Of a DNA stretch of 64,000 nt, positions 49,081 to 59,350 are shown piece after piece. Position 1 is the stretch's first letter. Each line of letters opens with the position of its first letter. A program made the position numbers and the translations under genes. The stretch is taken from NCBI RefSeq assembly GCF_003333305.1, contig NZ_QOLD01000098.1:62001-126000 (forward strand), given 5' to 3'. Below the pieces are notes generated by a model. It was given only the letters and a program-made list of their open reading frames with translations. It was not told where the DNA came from and searched no databases. This stretch comes from Candidatus Colwellia aromaticivorans. Its GTDB lineage: Bacteria; Pseudomonadota; Gammaproteobacteria; Enterobacterales; Alteromonadaceae.

Positions 49081-50637
49081 TTAATCAAGCTGCATCAATA
49101 CTGAACCAGTCATTTCTTCAGGTTGTTCCATTGCCATCAAATGTAATAACGTTGGTGAAATATCACTTAATGTACCAGTAGCTGCAGGCACCGCTTTTCT
49201 ACCAACATAAATTAATGGCACTGGCTCACAAGTATGGGCAGTATGAGCTTGGCCTGAATTTTCATCAAGCATTTGCTCGGCATTACCATGATCGGCTGTA
49301 ATTAAACACTCGCCACCGGCTTTTTGTAAGGCGGTAACTACACGTCCCATGCAAGTATCAACTGCTTCACATGCTTTTACCGCAGCATCAAAGTCTCCAG
49401 TATGACCAACCATATCGCCATTAGGGTAATTACAAACGATAAAGTCATGCTCACCACTTTCAATGGCAGCAACTAATTTATCGGTAAGTAGTGTTGAATT
49501 CATTTCAGGCTGTAAATCATAGGTGGCAACATCGGGAGAGGGGACTAAAATGCGTTGTTCGCCATCAAAAGTGTCTTCCTGCCCACCACTAAAGAAAAAA
49601 GTAACGTGAGCATATTTTTCCGTTTCAGAAATACGTAATTGAGTTTTGTTATGTTTAGCAAGCCATTCGCCCATCACATTATTTAATGTGTTTGGTGCAA
49701 ATGCACAGTGGGCATCAATATCAGCGGCGTATTGAGTTAACATAACAAAGTCACTAATCGCAGGTGTTTTCTTGCGGGTGAAGCCGGAAAAGTTTTTTTC
49801 GGTGAAACAGCGACTAAATTGTCGGGCACGATCAGCCCTAAAATTCATAAAAATCATAGCATCGCCATCGTTAACTTCAATTGCTTCACCGGCGCTATTG
49901 AGTATGGCACTTGCACTAACAAATTCGTCATTTTCATTGCGTTCGTAGGCGCTTTCTAACGCAGATACCGCATCGTTATATTGGTATTTACTGATTCCCG
50001 ATACAAGTAAGTCATAGGCTGCTTCAACGCGATCCCAGCGCTGATCTCTGTCCATGGCAAAGTAACGACCGATAACAGAGGCAACTTGTCCTTCACCAGT
50101 AGAGTTGGCAAAAAGTTGTTCGAATTTTTGTTGGGCTTTTTCTAATGATGCTTTTGCACTACGCGGTGGTGTATCCCGGCCATCTAAAAATGCATGTAGA
50201 TAAACTTTATTTGCACCACGTTCTTTGGCCATTTCCATCATGGAAAAAATGTGATCTTCATGGCTATGTACACCGCCAGGTGAAAGCAAACCAAATATAT
50301 GTACTGCTTTATCTTTGTCTATCGCCTTGTCTACCGCGTTACATAATGCAGGTGTTTTTGAAAACTCACCGTCACTAATGGCTTTAGTTATTCGAGTAAA
50401 ATCTTGATAAACAACACGACCTGCACCTAAATTTACATGACCTACTTCAGAATTACCCATTTGACCGTCAGGTAAACCCACCGCCATGCCAGACGTTTGA
50501 ATAAGCATGTTTGGATAATCACTTTTAAGTTTATCGAGTATTGGAGTATTAGCGGCTTGAATTGCATTAGAACTACTTTGTTCACGATAGCCCCAGCCAT
50601 CTAAAATGATTAAAACGGTAGGTTTTTTATTCGCCAT
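49081..50637 (-). CDS. gpmI: 2,3-bisphosphoglycerate-independent phosphoglycerate mutase
   Basis: 518-residue glycolytic enzyme interconverting 3- and 2-phosphoglycerate with two Mn2+. [19 protein letters not shown] begins the phosphatase domain. The nucleophile Ser lies in [26 protein letters not shown] and FLDGRDTPP belong to the transferase domain, and [13 protein letters not shown] and [12 protein letters not shown] supply C-terminal metal ligands. Full length. It is the first gene of gpmI-envC-(yibQ), divergent from the yibN-grxC-secB-gpsA string across 532 bp. Confidence 0.96.
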   Translation of the reverse strand: MANKKPTVLIILDGWGYREQSSSNAIQAANTPILDKLKSDYPNMLIQTSGMAVGLPDGQMGNSEVGHVNLGAGRVVYQDFTRITKAISDGEFSKTPALCNAVDKAIDKDKAVHIFGLLSPGGVHSHEDHIFSMMEMAKERGANKVYLHAFLDGRDTPPRSAKASLEKAQQKFEQLFANSTGEGQVASVIGRYFAMDRDQRWDRVEAAYDLLVSGISKYQYNDAVSALESAYERNENDEFVSASAILNSAGEAIEVNDGDAMIFMNFRADRARQFSRCFTEKNFSGFTRKKTPAISDFVMLTQYAADIDAHCAFAPNTLNNVMGEWLAKHNKTQLRISETEKYAHVTFFFSGGQEDTFDGEQRILVPSPDVATYDLQPEMNSTLLTDKLVAAIESGEHDFIVCNYPNGDMVGHTGDFDAAVKACEAVDTCMGRVVTALQKAGGECLITADHGNAEQMLDENSGQAHTAHTCEPVPLIYVGRKAVPAATGTLSDISPTLLHLMAMEQPEEMTGSVLMQLD

Positions 50638-50675
50638 GACTGCTGTGCCTTTTAATTATCGCTGAGAGGGAAATA

Positions 50676-50939
50676 ATACCAATTGAATTAATGAATGCAC
50701 CACTTAGTGAGAATTAAAAGGTTTAGAGGCAAGGCATTGATTGAAGAGAATGGTTACTCCCTTGTCAAAATCAATAACGCTGCATATAAACCTTTTAAAC
50801 TCGCCCTTCGGGAGTTTCGTAGCAAACTGATAACATCACAAAATGACTGAAATATAGAATAACTATGTTTAACTCATTTTGTTTGTTCTAAGCTCGCTAG
50901 GTAACTCTAAGTTGGTCGATTCATTATTTCAATTGGTAT
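50676..50939. repeat. Inverted-repeat element, 264 bp, upstream of gpmI
   Basis: The ends are ATACCAATTGAATTAATGAA and, read inward, ATACCAATTGAAATAATGAA, with one mismatch in 20. The interior has two further stems: AAAAGGTTTAGAGGCAAGGC with AACGCTGCATATAAACCTTT, and AACTCGCCCTTCGGGAGTTT. It occupies the first half of the 532-bp gpmI/yibN divergent gap, 38 bp from the gpmI start, so it may carry or displace the gpmI promoter. The rest of the gap (50940-51169) has a palindrome GATACTTGAAGTATC (about 51064-51078) and TATAAT at 51111. Confidence 0.8.
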
Positions 50940-51169
50940 AACTCAATCAACTTGGTATAAATTTAGTTGCTGCTATTGTACACTTTTGCTCGCATTTATT
51001 TAAGCAAGAAATGATTCATGAGTACTTACCATATCCATGTTATAGCAATATGCAGGAAACTCGGATACTTGAAGTATCGTGTATAAACTCGCTATTCCAA
51101 CTCACTTGGGTATAATATGGCGATTTTACTATTCACCATCTTTATTATTTACCGAAAGAGTTACTATTT

Positions 51170-51598
51170 ATGGAACAATTTATTACTTTTGCCACCAACA
51201 ACAATATGTTAAGTGCAGCTTGGGTTGCCCTTGTCGTTGCTATTATCGTGATAACGATTAGAATTCAAATGTCACCGATTAAACAAATTAGCACACAAGA
51301 GCTGACATTTTTAATGAATAGAGAAGAAGGCGTCGCCCTTGATATTCGTAGTGAAAAAGACTTTAACACAAATCATATTCTTGATGCTGTTGGTTTAACG
51401 AATGAAAAAATCACCAAAAATGGCTTTGCTAGCCTTGAAAAGCACAAAGAGAATCCCATCATTGTTGTATGCAGTGCCGGTATTAGTGCGGTAAAAGTTG
51501 CTAATGATTTACATAAAGCGGGTTTTTCTCGTGTTAGTGTATTGAAAGGTGGTATGGGTGCATGGACTGGCGCTAATTTACCAGTAACTAAGAGATAA
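51170..51598 (+). CDS. yibN: Rhodanese-like membrane-anchored protein (YibN type)
   Basis: 142-residue protein with one N-terminal helix (MLSAAWVALVVAIIVITIRI) and a rhodanese domain: LTFLMNREEGVALDIRSEKD, the active-site loop VVCSAGISAVKVAN with catalytic Cys, and VLKGGMGAWTGANLP. It would handle sulfane sulfur at the cytoplasmic face. Order yibN-grxC-secB-gpsA matches enteric bacteria. The separation from grxC (128 bp) is filled with the TTACGAGT repeat. Confidence 0.9.
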   Translation: MEQFITFATNNNMLSAAWVALVVAIIVITIRIQMSPIKQISTQELTFLMNREEGVALDIRSEKDFNTNHILDAVGLTNEKITKNGFASLEKHKENPIIVVCSAGISAVKVANDLHKAGFSRVSVLKGGMGAWTGANLPVTKR

Positions 51599-51600
51599 AC

Positions 51601-51695
51601 TACGGGTAACTAGTTACGAGTTACGAAGAAAAACCTTAGAGAGTTAGTTGTTTTCGTTACTCGATACATTCTTTGCTCGTAACTGACTAGTTCAG
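51601..51695. repeat. TTACGAGT/CGAAG-type palindromic repeat in the yibN-grxC gap
   Basis: TAGTTACGAGTTACGAAGAA + AAAC, a spacer with GAGAGTTAGTTG, and TTTTCGTTACTCGATACATT + CTTTGCTCGTAAC form an imperfect palindrome. It is the clearest copy of the family and lies within an otherwise conserved operon. Confidence 0.75.
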
Positions 51696-51726
51696 AAGCA
51701 ACTTAATAAATTTAAGAGAATTATTT

Positions 51727-51999
51727 ATGGCCAAAGTTGAAATATACACCAAAGGCTACTGTCCATTTTGTACACGAGCGATTTCCTTACTTGAGCATAA
51801 AGCAACTGCTTTTCCTGCACTGAAAGTTGAAGAAATCAGCATTAATAGTAATATGGCATTGCGTGAAAAAATGATTGCCCGCAGTAATGGCAGTTATACC
51901 GTGCCACAAATATTCATTGATGATGTTCACATTGGTGGTTGCGACCAACTAGTCGCATTAGAAATGAATCATAAATTAGATGTTTTATTGGTAGAATAA
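51727..51999 (+). CDS. grxC: Glutaredoxin 3
   Basis: 90-residue glutaredoxin reducing disulfides with glutathione. The active site reads GYCPFCTRA, with CPFC in place of the commoner CPYC. TVPQIFIDDVHIGGCDQLVA contains the cis-Pro glutathione loop. Length is normal. It precedes secB by 59 bp. Confidence 0.95.
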   Translation: MAKVEIYTKGYCPFCTRAISLLEHKATAFPALKVEEISINSNMALREKMIARSNGSYTVPQIFIDDVHIGGCDQLVALEMNHKLDVLLVE

Positions 52000-52058
52000 A
52001 TAACTGAAAAGTTAGCTGATAAAGATAAAAACAAAATATAAAAACATAGGAAATTATC

Positions 52059-52571
52059 ATGAGTGATGAAAATCAAAACGAAGTAACTGAAGCGACACAA
52101 GAAGAACAAGCAGGGCCACAATTTGCCATTCAACGTGTTTACACTAAAGATGTGTCTTTTGAAACGCCAAACTCGCCTGCTATTTTTCAATCAGATTGGA
52201 AGCCAGAAATTAAATTAGATTTAGATACTCGTTCTAATAAATTAGCGGAAAATACTTTTGAAGTAGTTCTGGCAGTAACAGTAACGGCTACCGTTGAAGG
52301 TCAAACAGCCTTTTTAGCGGAAGTTCAACAAGCAGGTATTTTCACTATTGGTAACTTACCTGAACAGCAATTAGCGCATACCATTGGTGCTTTTTGTCCT
52401 ACTACATTGTTCCCGTATGCACGTGAAACTATTGCTAGCCTAGTAAATCGTGGTTCATTCCCACAATTTAATTTATCTCCAGTAAACTTTGAAGCTTTAT
52501 TTGCTTCTTATGTACAGCAACGTGCAGCTGAAGCACAAGCGAATGTTCCAGAAAGCACTGAAACTCACTAA
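52059..52571 (+). CDS. secB: Protein-export chaperone SecB
   Basis: 170-residue cytosolic tetrameric chaperone that keeps preproteins unfolded and hands them to SecA. After an acidic N-tail come [40 protein letters not shown] and the SecA-contact region, then [20 protein letters not shown] and [15 protein letters not shown]. Start ATG 52059 with AGGAAATTATC upstream. Neighbours grxC and gpsA are the classical context. Confidence 0.96.
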   Translation: MSDENQNEVTEATQEEQAGPQFAIQRVYTKDVSFETPNSPAIFQSDWKPEIKLDLDTRSNKLAENTFEVVLAVTVTATVEGQTAFLAEVQQAGIFTIGNLPEQQLAHTIGAFCPTTLFPYARETIASLVNRGSFPQFNLSPVNFEALFASYVQQRAAEAQANVPESTETH

Positions 52572-52630
52572 CTTAGTAGGTCGAACGTTAGTTTGACCGG
52601 TAAAATAATCTTCGAATAGCGAGAAAGTTT

Positions 52631-53647
52631 ATGACTGTTTCTGCCAAAATCACTGTGTTAGGTTCAGGATCATATGGTACTGCATTAGCGATTTGTTTAG
52701 CACGAAATGGTCATAAAACCCTTCTGTGGGGACGAGATGCCCTCCAAGTAAATGACATGAAAAGTGTACGTGAAAACGCTAAATATTTAGCGGGCTGTAC
52801 TTTTCCTGATAGTTTGCAAGTAACAAGCGATTTACGCCTAGCAATACAAGCCAGTGATAATGTTTTAGTGGTTGTGCCTAGCCATGCCTTTGGCGATATG
52901 CTCAAGCAAATTAAATCTGTGCTTGATGAATCAGCTAACCCTAATGTTAAAATTGCTTGGGCAACCAAGGGGTTAGATCCTCAGTCAGGTGACTTATTAC
53001 AAAATGTCGCTCGAAAGATCTTAGGCGAAGACGTTGCGCTAGCGGTATTGTCTGGCCCAACCTTTGCTAAAGAGATGGCAGCAGGCCTACCCACCGCTAT
53101 TACGTTATCGTCTACTGATGATGACTTTGCTGCAACACTCTCAAATTTATTACATTGCGAAAAATGCTTTCGGGTTTACCCTAATAAAGACTTTATTGGG
53201 GTTCAATTAGGTGGTGCGGTTAAAAATGTTATTGCTATTGGCGCAGGCATAGCTGATGGTATTGGCTTTGGTGCTAATGCTCGTACTGCCTTAATTACCC
53301 GAGGTTTAGCTGAAATGACCCGTTTAGGCACCGCCTTAAAGGCTGATCCTGCCACTTTTATGGGCATGGCAGGTTTAGGTGATTTGGTACTTACTTGTAC
53401 CGATAATCAGTCTCGAAATCGTCGCTTTGGTTTGGCACTAGGTAAAGGTGTTGGCGTTGAACAGGCGATGACCGATATTGGCCAAGTGGTAGAAGGTTAT
53501 CGAAATACCAAAGAAGTTCATACGTTAGCACAGCGAATGAATGTTGAAATGCCTATTGTTGAGCAAGTATATCAAGTACTTTATCAAGGTAAGGCCGCAA
53601 AATTAGCAGCAGCTGATTTGCTATCTCGTGATCAAAAGCAAGAATAA
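52631..53647 (+). CDS. gpsA: Glycerol-3-phosphate dehydrogenase [NAD(P)+]
   Basis: 338-residue enzyme reducing dihydroxyacetone phosphate to sn-glycerol-3-phosphate for phospholipids. The Rossmann loop is [19 protein letters not shown] (Ser in the second position, where Ala is common). [29 protein letters not shown], the catalytic Lys in [16 protein letters not shown] and [20 protein letters not shown] are diagnostic. The last gene of the yibN-grxC-secB-gpsA string, it ends facing trmL across REP-like sequence. Confidence 0.96.
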   Translation: MTVSAKITVLGSGSYGTALAICLARNGHKTLLWGRDALQVNDMKSVRENAKYLAGCTFPDSLQVTSDLRLAIQASDNVLVVVPSHAFGDMLKQIKSVLDESANPNVKIAWATKGLDPQSGDLLQNVARKILGEDVALAVLSGPTFAKEMAAGLPTAITLSSTDDDFAATLSNLLHCEKCFRVYPNKDFIGVQLGGAVKNVIAIGAGIADGIGFGANARTALITRGLAEMTRLGTALKADPATFMGMAGLGDLVLTCTDNQSRNRRFGLALGKGVGVEQAMTDIGQVVEGYRNTKEVHTLAQRMNVEMPIVEQVYQVLYQGKAAKLAAADLLSRDQKQE

Positions 53648-53679
53648 CAACAGTTTTTAGTTACGAGTGACGGGTTTCG

Positions 53680-53840
53680 CCCTTCGACTGCTCGTTCTGG
53701 TTTTATCCGTTCATCCTGAGCTTGTCGAAGGGAGGGTAACCGGTATTTTTCTATTTCCCTTCGTCTTGATTCTCACCGTTCGCCCTCATTAATTTAGAGT
53801 ACTACCGTTCGTCCTGAGCGCGAAGCAGTCGAAGGAAGGA
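53680..53840. repeat. REP-like units between convergent gpsA and trmL
   Basis: CCCTTCGACTGCTCG, GTTCATCCTGAGCTTGTCGA + AGG and CGTTCGTCCTGAGCGCGAAG + CAGTCGAAGG fill the 193-bp convergent gap. Adjacent inverse units can form hairpins. Confidence 0.75.
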
Positions 53841-54305
53841 TTATACTGCATTGACAAAGCCTAACTGGCGCCACGCATCATAAACAATTACGGCAGCGGC
53901 GTTAGATAAATTCATACTACGGCTTTCTTTCAACATAGGAATACGAATTTTATCTTTATCGGGGATCTGACTTCGTACTTCTTCAGGCAAACCACTGGTT
54001 TCTGAGCCGAATAATAAATAATCCCCCTGAGTAAAAGTAATATCACCATAAAAGTTATTGGTTTTGGTGGTAATCGCGAGTATGCGTTTTGGTTGCTCTT
54101 GCTTAACAAACGCGTCGAAATTTTTATGGCGATTTATTGCGGCAAATTCATGATAATCAAGACCAGCTCTACGTAATTTCTTATCGTCTAAATCAAAGCC
54201 AAGAGGCTCAATTAAATGTAAACGAAAACCTGAATTGGCACATAGGCGAATTATATTGCCAGTATTTGGCGGAATTTGTGGTTGAAAAAGCACAACATCT
54301 AGCAT
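53841..54305 (-). CDS. trmL: tRNA (cytidine(34)-2'-O)-methyltransferase TrmL
   Basis: 154-residue SPOUT methyltransferase modifying the wobble base of tRNA-Leu isoacceptors using S-adenosylmethionine. [20 protein letters not shown] is the characteristic start. [15 protein letters not shown] and [20 protein letters not shown] form the trefoil-knot cofactor site. Full length. The stop lies at the edge of a REP-like repeat facing gpsA. Confidence 0.95.
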   Translation of the reverse strand: MLDVVLFQPQIPPNTGNIIRLCANSGFRLHLIEPLGFDLDDKKLRRAGLDYHEFAAINRHKNFDAFVKQEQPKRILAITTKTNNFYGDITFTQGDYLLFGSETSGLPEEVRSQIPDKDKIRIPMLKESRSMNLSNAAAVIVYDAWRQLGFVNAV

Positions 54306-54376
54306 AATGATAAGTTTGAGTAGTAATAGAAATTTTTGTTATTATAACTACAAATTCCCTTTTAAGCCTTATTTTC

Positions 54377-55306
54377 ATGTCAGAAAAAACAGTTAACAAG
54401 CAAACAAGCGATGAAAGTCATCATAAAGATTATGCTTATTGGGTGAAGCTAGCCGCTATTAGTTCTTCGTCTGTCGCATTATTGCTTGTGGTCATTAAGT
54501 TTTATGCCTGGTTGGTTAGTGACTCTAGCGCTATGTTGGCATCTACCACCGATTCTATTTTAGATTTATTCGCTTCGGTAATGAATATTGTTATTTTACG
54601 CTTTGCTTTAGCGCCGGCCGATAAAGAACATAAATTTGGTCATGGTAAAGCGGAAAGTTTGGCGGGTTTGGTGCAAGCTGCTTTTGTGCTTGGCTCTGCT
54701 CTGTTGCTTATTTTCAATGGCGTGGAACGGGTTATAAATCCACAAGTGATTGTGCATAGTGAGGTGGCTATTTGGGTGACAATTATTGCGATTGTATTGA
54801 CACTTGTTTTAGTGATTTTTCAGCGATTTGTTATTAAAAAAACAGGTTCTATTGTTATTAATGCCGATGCGCTACATTACCAGTCAGATTTGCTTTTAAA
54901 TCTAGGCGTGTTAGCGGCTATCATTTTAAGTCAAGGAATTTGGCTACAAGCTGATGGGGTATTTACCATTGCCGTTGCTTTGTATTTATTGTTTGGCGCA
55001 GGTCAAATTATTTATCAAAGTGTTTACCAGTTAATGGATCATGAATTAAATGATGATGAAGTGGCTCAAATAACCGCCATTATTTTAGCCCATGAACATA
55101 CTTTAGGTTTACACGAACTACGCACAAGACAGTCAGGCGCGCAGCGTTTTATTCAATTTCACTTAGAGTTAAATGACAGCTTATCGCTATTAGAAGCACA
55201 CAGTATTGGTGATGATATAGAACAGGAAATTTGCCAAGCGCTTGCGCCGTGCGAAGTGTTTATTCATCATGATCCAAGTTCTGTTGTCCCTGAAGAGTTG
55301 AAGTAA
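54377..55306 (+). CDS. fieF: Cation diffusion facilitator, FieF type
   Basis: 309-residue inner-membrane exporter of divalent cations (Zn2+, Fe2+). Six helices occupy residues about 25-205. Metal-site motifs are STTDSILDLFASVMN in helix 2 and NADALHYQSDLLLNLG in helix 5, with HKFGHGKAESLAGL in the first cytosolic loop. The C-terminal cytosolic domain (about 210-300) contains HELRTRQSGAQRFIQFHLEL. It is divergent from trmL and ends facing a lysophospholipase-like gene. Confidence 0.92.
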   Translation: MSEKTVNKQTSDESHHKDYAYWVKLAAISSSSVALLLVVIKFYAWLVSDSSAMLASTTDSILDLFASVMNIVILRFALAPADKEHKFGHGKAESLAGLVQAAFVLGSALLLIFNGVERVINPQVIVHSEVAIWVTIIAIVLTLVLVIFQRFVIKKTGSIVINADALHYQSDLLLNLGVLAAIILSQGIWLQADGVFTIAVALYLLFGAGQIIYQSVYQLMDHELNDDEVAQITAIILAHEHTLGLHELRTRQSGAQRFIQFHLELNDSLSLLEAHSIGDDIEQEICQALAPCEVFIHHDPSSVVPEELK

Positions 55307-55309
55307 CAC

Positions 55310-55582
55310 CCTTCCTTCGACCCTTCGACCCTTCGACAGGCTCAGGGAGAACGGTATATTTATAACTCAAGCTCAGGGCAAGCGGAGTGCTTCGTTTACC
55401 TTGAGCATCTCTGTCATTTCCGTTCGTCCTTTTCTCCACCGCTTGTCTTGTGCACCACCGTTTGCCTTGTGCACCACCGTTTGCGCTCAGGATGAACGGA
55501 GACGCTCAGGGCAAAGAGGGGTTCTGCCGCTTGCCCTGAGCTTGTCGAAGGGTCGAAGGAAGGAAGCTTGTCGAAGGATTTA
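55310..55582. repeat. REP-like array between convergent fieF and lysophospholipase-like gene
   Basis: Contains CCTTCGACAGGCTCAGGGAG, GTGCACCACCGTTTG (twice), CTCAGGATGAACGGAGACGC and CCCTGAGCTTGTCGAAGGGT in both orientations. Open frames crossing it are translated repeats. It fills the whole 276-bp gap. Confidence 0.8.
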
Positions 55583-56641
55583 CTAATGCTTTTCAAACCA
55601 TTCCATAACAGCATTTAGTGCTTGTTCACGGTAAACATCACTTTCAAAAAACAATTCATGATAAGCATCATCTATTATTAGCGGTTTGCCATTGGGGCAA
55701 GAGTGCGGCTGTAATAGGTGTAATTGCTGACAAAAGTCATTTTGAGCTTGATTCTTTATAATCTTATCCTGACCCGCTTGTAATACCAATGTTGGGGCGG
55801 TGATTTTATCTATATTGTTGAATATTTTATCTAGCGCTTTTTGAGACTCAGTTAACCAGTACACTGTTACTCCGCCTAGTTGAATTTCTGGTGTGGTGTT
55901 ATATAGCTGACTAAAGATCTGATAGCGAATTGGCGAATGCATTAAAATATTATCGGAAAATGCATTGTGGCTGAAATCTTTATGGCCAGGAAAATACCAA
56001 GGGGTATCATCAAACCATTGATTTAACTGTGCAGAAATTTTTAATGCCGACTCGGCAATAAACTCAGGAACGCTACCACTATTGAAACCAAACATAGGCG
56101 AAGACAGCACTGCTGCTTGTATCTTGTTAGGGAAATCTTGTAAATATCTGGCACCAATTGCTGCCCCCATTGAATGGGCTAGTAAATAAGGTTTGCTACC
56201 TTGGCAATGGGGAGTCACTATATTTTCAATAAAACTGGTTAGATCATCAACATAATATTGAAAATTATCGATATGACCTTTGTGAACGTTTGCTAACAAA
56301 TGCTCAGATAAACCCTGACCACGGTGATCAATTAGAAAAATACTATAACCGTTATTGAATAAATCGAAACTGAGTTCTTTATATTTTAGGTAACTTTCAC
56401 TGCGCCCTGAAGAAATAACTAAGCACTTGCTTGGCATAATCCCTGTTGTGTTAATGAAAGTAGCATAATTGATACGAACATTATCAATGCCACTAAAATG
56501 GGAAAAGTTACCTTGTTGCCAAAAGTGAGCTATTTCATCCACATACCGACTCGAAAGCTGATGTTCAGTGGTAAATATATTGTTGTCAGCTTTGGTCATA
56601 AACCCCACTATGGCTAATGTGAATAGTAAATATTTGAACAT
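55583..56641 (-). CDS. Lysophospholipase-like alpha/beta hydrolase (PldB type), exported
   Basis: 352 residues from ATG 56641, giving a signal-like N-terminus MFKYLLFTLAIVGFMTKA; a longer frame to 56686 starts inside an intergenic repeat and is probably not used. The fold matches PldB-type monoacylglycerol lipases and lysophospholipases: SSGRSESYLKYKELSFDL, LIDHRGQGLSEH, nucleophile elbow LLAHSMGAAIGARYL, and catalytic His in DAYHELFFE. A GHSMG-type Ser is present. Likely acts in the envelope on lysophospholipids or glycerides; substrate not determined. Confidence 0.85.
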   Translation of the reverse strand: MFKYLLFTLAIVGFMTKADNNIFTTEHQLSSRYVDEIAHFWQQGNFSHFSGIDNVRINYATFINTTGIMPSKCLVISSGRSESYLKYKELSFDLFNNGYSIFLIDHRGQGLSEHLLANVHKGHIDNFQYYVDDLTSFIENIVTPHCQGSKPYLLAHSMGAAIGARYLQDFPNKIQAAVLSSPMFGFNSGSVPEFIAESALKISAQLNQWFDDTPWYFPGHKDFSHNAFSDNILMHSPIRYQIFSQLYNTTPEIQLGGVTVYWLTESQKALDKIFNNIDKITAPTLVLQAGQDKIIKNQAQNDFCQQLHLLQPHSCPNGKPLIIDDAYHELFFESDVYREQALNAVMEWFEKH

Positions 56642-56644
56642 ATG

Positions 56645-56735
56645 GGTTAATAGATGCGAGTTGCGAGTGACGAGTTTCGAAGACATGCTATGATATTTAG
56701 CTGTTTTCGTAACTCGCTACTTTTCTAGCTCGTTA
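56645..56735. repeat. TTACGAGT/CGAAG-type repeat between the hydrolase gene and ubiK
   Basis: GATGCGAGTTGCGAGTGACG + AGTTTCGAAG and TTTTCGTAACTCGCTACTTT + TCTAGCTCGTTACTTTCC form an imperfect palindrome. Its right part encodes the last seven ubiK residues and stop, and its left part supplies a spurious upstream start for the hydrolase. Confidence 0.75.
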
Positions 56736-56980
56736 CTTTCCTTATTTGCTTCTAACTCAACTAATCGCGCTTCTAATGCGGCTATTTTACTGCGAGTTTT
56801 AATCAATACTTGCGTTTGTACATCAAACTCTTCACGAGTTACCACATCAAGTTGTGATAATTTACGTTGTAATACGGTTTTGGTTTTATCTTCAAAATCA
56901 TTAGCCATATTCTTTAAGCTTGGCGGCAGGGCATCGGTTACTTGTTTGGCTATCTCTTCAATTTTTTTTGCATTTAGCAT
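56717..56980 (-). CDS. ubiK: Ubiquinone biosynthesis accessory factor UbiK (BMFP/YqiC)
   Basis: 87-residue coiled-coil protein that assists UbiJ and the ubiquinone-synthesis complex. LNAKKIEEIAKQVTDALPPS and FEDKTKTVLQRKLSQLDVVT followed by EEFDVQTQVLIKTRSKIAAL are conserved BMFP features. The coiled coil covers about 45-80. The C-terminal ESNELEK codons coincide with an intergenic repeat, so the tail is repeat-derived and probably dispensable. It is divergent from rep by 180 bp. Confidence 0.92.
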   Translation of the reverse strand: MLNAKKIEEIAKQVTDALPPSLKNMANDFEDKTKTVLQRKLSQLDVVTREEFDVQTQVLIKTRSKIAALEARLVELEANKESNELEK

Positions 56981-57160
56981 AAGTATTTCCTGAAATTTAA
57001 CTTGTTATAACAGTTTCATAAAACAAGTGAGATTGATATTAACATTGTAACTGTTTTGTCTTAGAGTAAAAACAGGTAAAATCAGCGACCGTAAATTTTT
57101 ATCACACCATTTCTGTATTTGTGCAGCTTGAATCAAATAGCAATAAGATGAACCATTACA

Positions 57161-59176
57161 ATGAAACTTAATCCTGGACAGAACGAAGCTGTTAAATATG
57201 TTAGCGGCCCTTGCCTTGTACTTGCCGGCGCTGGCTCGGGTAAGACGGGCGTTATTTGTCAAAAAATTGCTCACCTTATTCAAAAGTGTGATTACAAGGC
57301 ACGCAATATTGCCGCGGTGACTTTCACCAATAAAGCCGCGCGCGAAATGAAAGAACGTATTGTCAAAATGCTAGGCAAAGACTTAACGCGTGGTTTAACT
57401 GTTTCGACCTTTCATTCGCTAGGTTTAGATATTGTTCGTAGAGAAATTAAAGTATTAGGTTATAAGCCGGGCTTTACCTTGTTTGATGATCAAGATTCTC
57501 TGGCGTTAATGAAAGAGTTGACCATGGACGAACTTGATGGCGATAAAGACTTACTGAGTAAGTTACAACGTATGATTTCTAACTGGAAAAATGATCTGTT
57601 CTTACCTGATGCGGCACTTAAAATGGCAGGTGATGCTGATACGCAAGAATACGCTGAATTTTATCAGCGTTATCATCAACACATGAAAGCCTACAACGCA
57701 CTTGATTTTGATGATCTCATTCTTATTCCTACCTTATTAATGAAAAATTATGAGGAAGTACGGATGCGTTGGCAAAGTAAAATTCGATATTTATTAGTCG
57801 ATGAATACCAAGATACCAATGCGAGTCAATACGAATTAATAAAACAAATTGCGGGTGAGCGTGCGCGTTTAACGGTAGTAGGTGATGATGATCAGTCTAT
57901 TTACTCTTGGCGTGGCGCAAAACCTGAAAACTTAAATTTGCTAGGGAAAGATTTCCCACAACTAAAACTGATTAAGCTAGAACAAAATTACCGATCAAGT
58001 GGGCGTATTTTGAAGTGTGCCAATACGCTTATTGCGAATAATCCCCATATTTATGATAAAGCATTATTTAGTGAGCTAGCTTATGGTGTTGAATTGCGTG
58101 TGGTGCAAACCAAAAATGAAGAAGATGAAGTCTCGCGCATTATTGGTGAATTAATTGGTCACCGCTTTATGAATCGTAGCAGCTATAAAGACTATGCTAT
58201 TTTATATCGGGGCAATCATCAGTCACGTTTACTTGAAAAAGCACTGATGACGAACCGAATACCCTATAAAATTAGTGGCGGAACGTCTTTTTTCTCACGT
58301 GCAGAAATAAAAGACGTAATGGCCTATTTACGCGTACTAGTTAACCCGGATGATGACAATGCTTTCTTGCGTATTGTTAATGTACCAAGGCGTGAACTTG
58401 GTCCAGCAACGTTAGAAAAGCTTGGTAATTATGCCAATATGCGGAAAATCAGTATGTTTGCTGCTAGTTTTGAATTAGGGCTAGAGCAAACACTAACTGG
58501 TCGTAGCTTAATGAAGCTGCAAGCATTTACGCAATGGTTAGTTAATGTTGCCGATCAAACTGAGCGGGGCGATACTGCTGCGGTGTTGCGATCGATGATC
58601 CGTGAAATAAACTATGAAGATTTTCTCTATGACACTTCGCCTAGTGCAAAAGCGGCGGAAATGCGTATGAAGAATGTCACTGAGCTATTTAGTTGGGTAA
58701 CGCAAATGCTAGAGGGCTCGGATGATGAAGAGCCGATGAACTTGCCACAAATTGTTACCCGGTTAACATTACGTGACATGATGGAGCGTAACGAAGAAGA
58801 AGACAACAACGATCAAGTACAATTAATGACTTTACATGCCTCAAAAGGTTTGGAATTTCCCTATGTATTTTTAATTGGCATGGAAGAAGGTTTATTGCCT
58901 CACCAAACCAGCATAGATGAAGGCAGCGTTGAAGAAGAGCGTCGTTTAGCTTATGTAGGTATTACTCGTGCACGGCGTGAGTTAATATTTACTTACGCGA
59001 GAGAACGCCGTCAGTTTGGTGAGGTTTCTCGCACCGAAGCCAGTCGTTTTTTACATGAATTACCTCAAGATGATTTGAACTGGGAACTAGGGCAAGTAAA
59101 GAAAACAGATGCGCATAAAGAGCAGTCGAATAAACAAGGTATGGCAAATCTACGGGCGTTGTTTAATAAGAAGTAA
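57161..59176 (+). CDS. rep: ATP-dependent DNA helicase Rep
   Basis: 671-residue superfamily 1A 3'-5' helicase that clears proteins ahead of replication forks. Motifs in order: [14 protein letters not shown] (Q motif), [14 protein letters not shown] (Walker A), [23 protein letters not shown] (Walker B), [46 protein letters not shown] and [19 protein letters not shown]. Length and the KLNPGQ start match Rep rather than UvrD or PcrA. It ends facing ubiB across a REP-like array. Confidence 0.95.
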   Translation: MKLNPGQNEAVKYVSGPCLVLAGAGSGKTGVICQKIAHLIQKCDYKARNIAAVTFTNKAAREMKERIVKMLGKDLTRGLTVSTFHSLGLDIVRREIKVLGYKPGFTLFDDQDSLALMKELTMDELDGDKDLLSKLQRMISNWKNDLFLPDAALKMAGDADTQEYAEFYQRYHQHMKAYNALDFDDLILIPTLLMKNYEEVRMRWQSKIRYLLVDEYQDTNASQYELIKQIAGERARLTVVGDDDQSIYSWRGAKPENLNLLGKDFPQLKLIKLEQNYRSSGRILKCANTLIANNPHIYDKALFSELAYGVELRVVQTKNEEDEVSRIIGELIGHRFMNRSSYKDYAILYRGNHQSRLLEKALMTNRIPYKISGGTSFFSRAEIKDVMAYLRVLVNPDDDNAFLRIVNVPRRELGPATLEKLGNYANMRKISMFAASFELGLEQTLTGRSLMKLQAFTQWLVNVADQTERGDTAAVLRSMIREINYEDFLYDTSPSAKAAEMRMKNVTELFSWVTQMLEGSDDEEPMNLPQIVTRLTLRDMMERNEEEDNNDQVQLMTLHASKGLEFPYVFLIGMEEGLLPHQTSIDEGSVEEERRLAYVGITRARRELIFTYARERRQFGEVSRTEASRFLHELPQDDLNWELGQVKKTDAHKEQSNKQGMANLRALFNKK

Positions 59177-59350
59177 TCCTTCGACTGTTCGTTCCTCACG
59201 CTCAGGACGAACGGCGTTTATATATCCCCGCTCATCCTGAGCGCGAGGAACGAGTAGTCGAAGGAAGTTTGTCGAAGGAAGCTTGTCGCCCTTCGACTGT
59301 TCGTGCCTCACGCTCAGGGTGAACGGTGGTTATTTATCCCTGTTTATCAG
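59177..59350. repeat. REP-like array between convergent rep and ubiB
   Basis: CCTTCGACTGTTCGTTCCTC, CGCTCAGGACGAACGGCG, CATCCTGAGCGCGAGGAACG and GTAGTCGAAGG units in both orientations fill the 174-bp gap. Confidence 0.8.

Noticed and set aside
52576-52600. Hairpin GGTCGAACGTTAGTTTGACC after secB as a terminator
   Set aside because: The stem is present but no T-run follows, and gpsA continues in the same direction 60 bp later.
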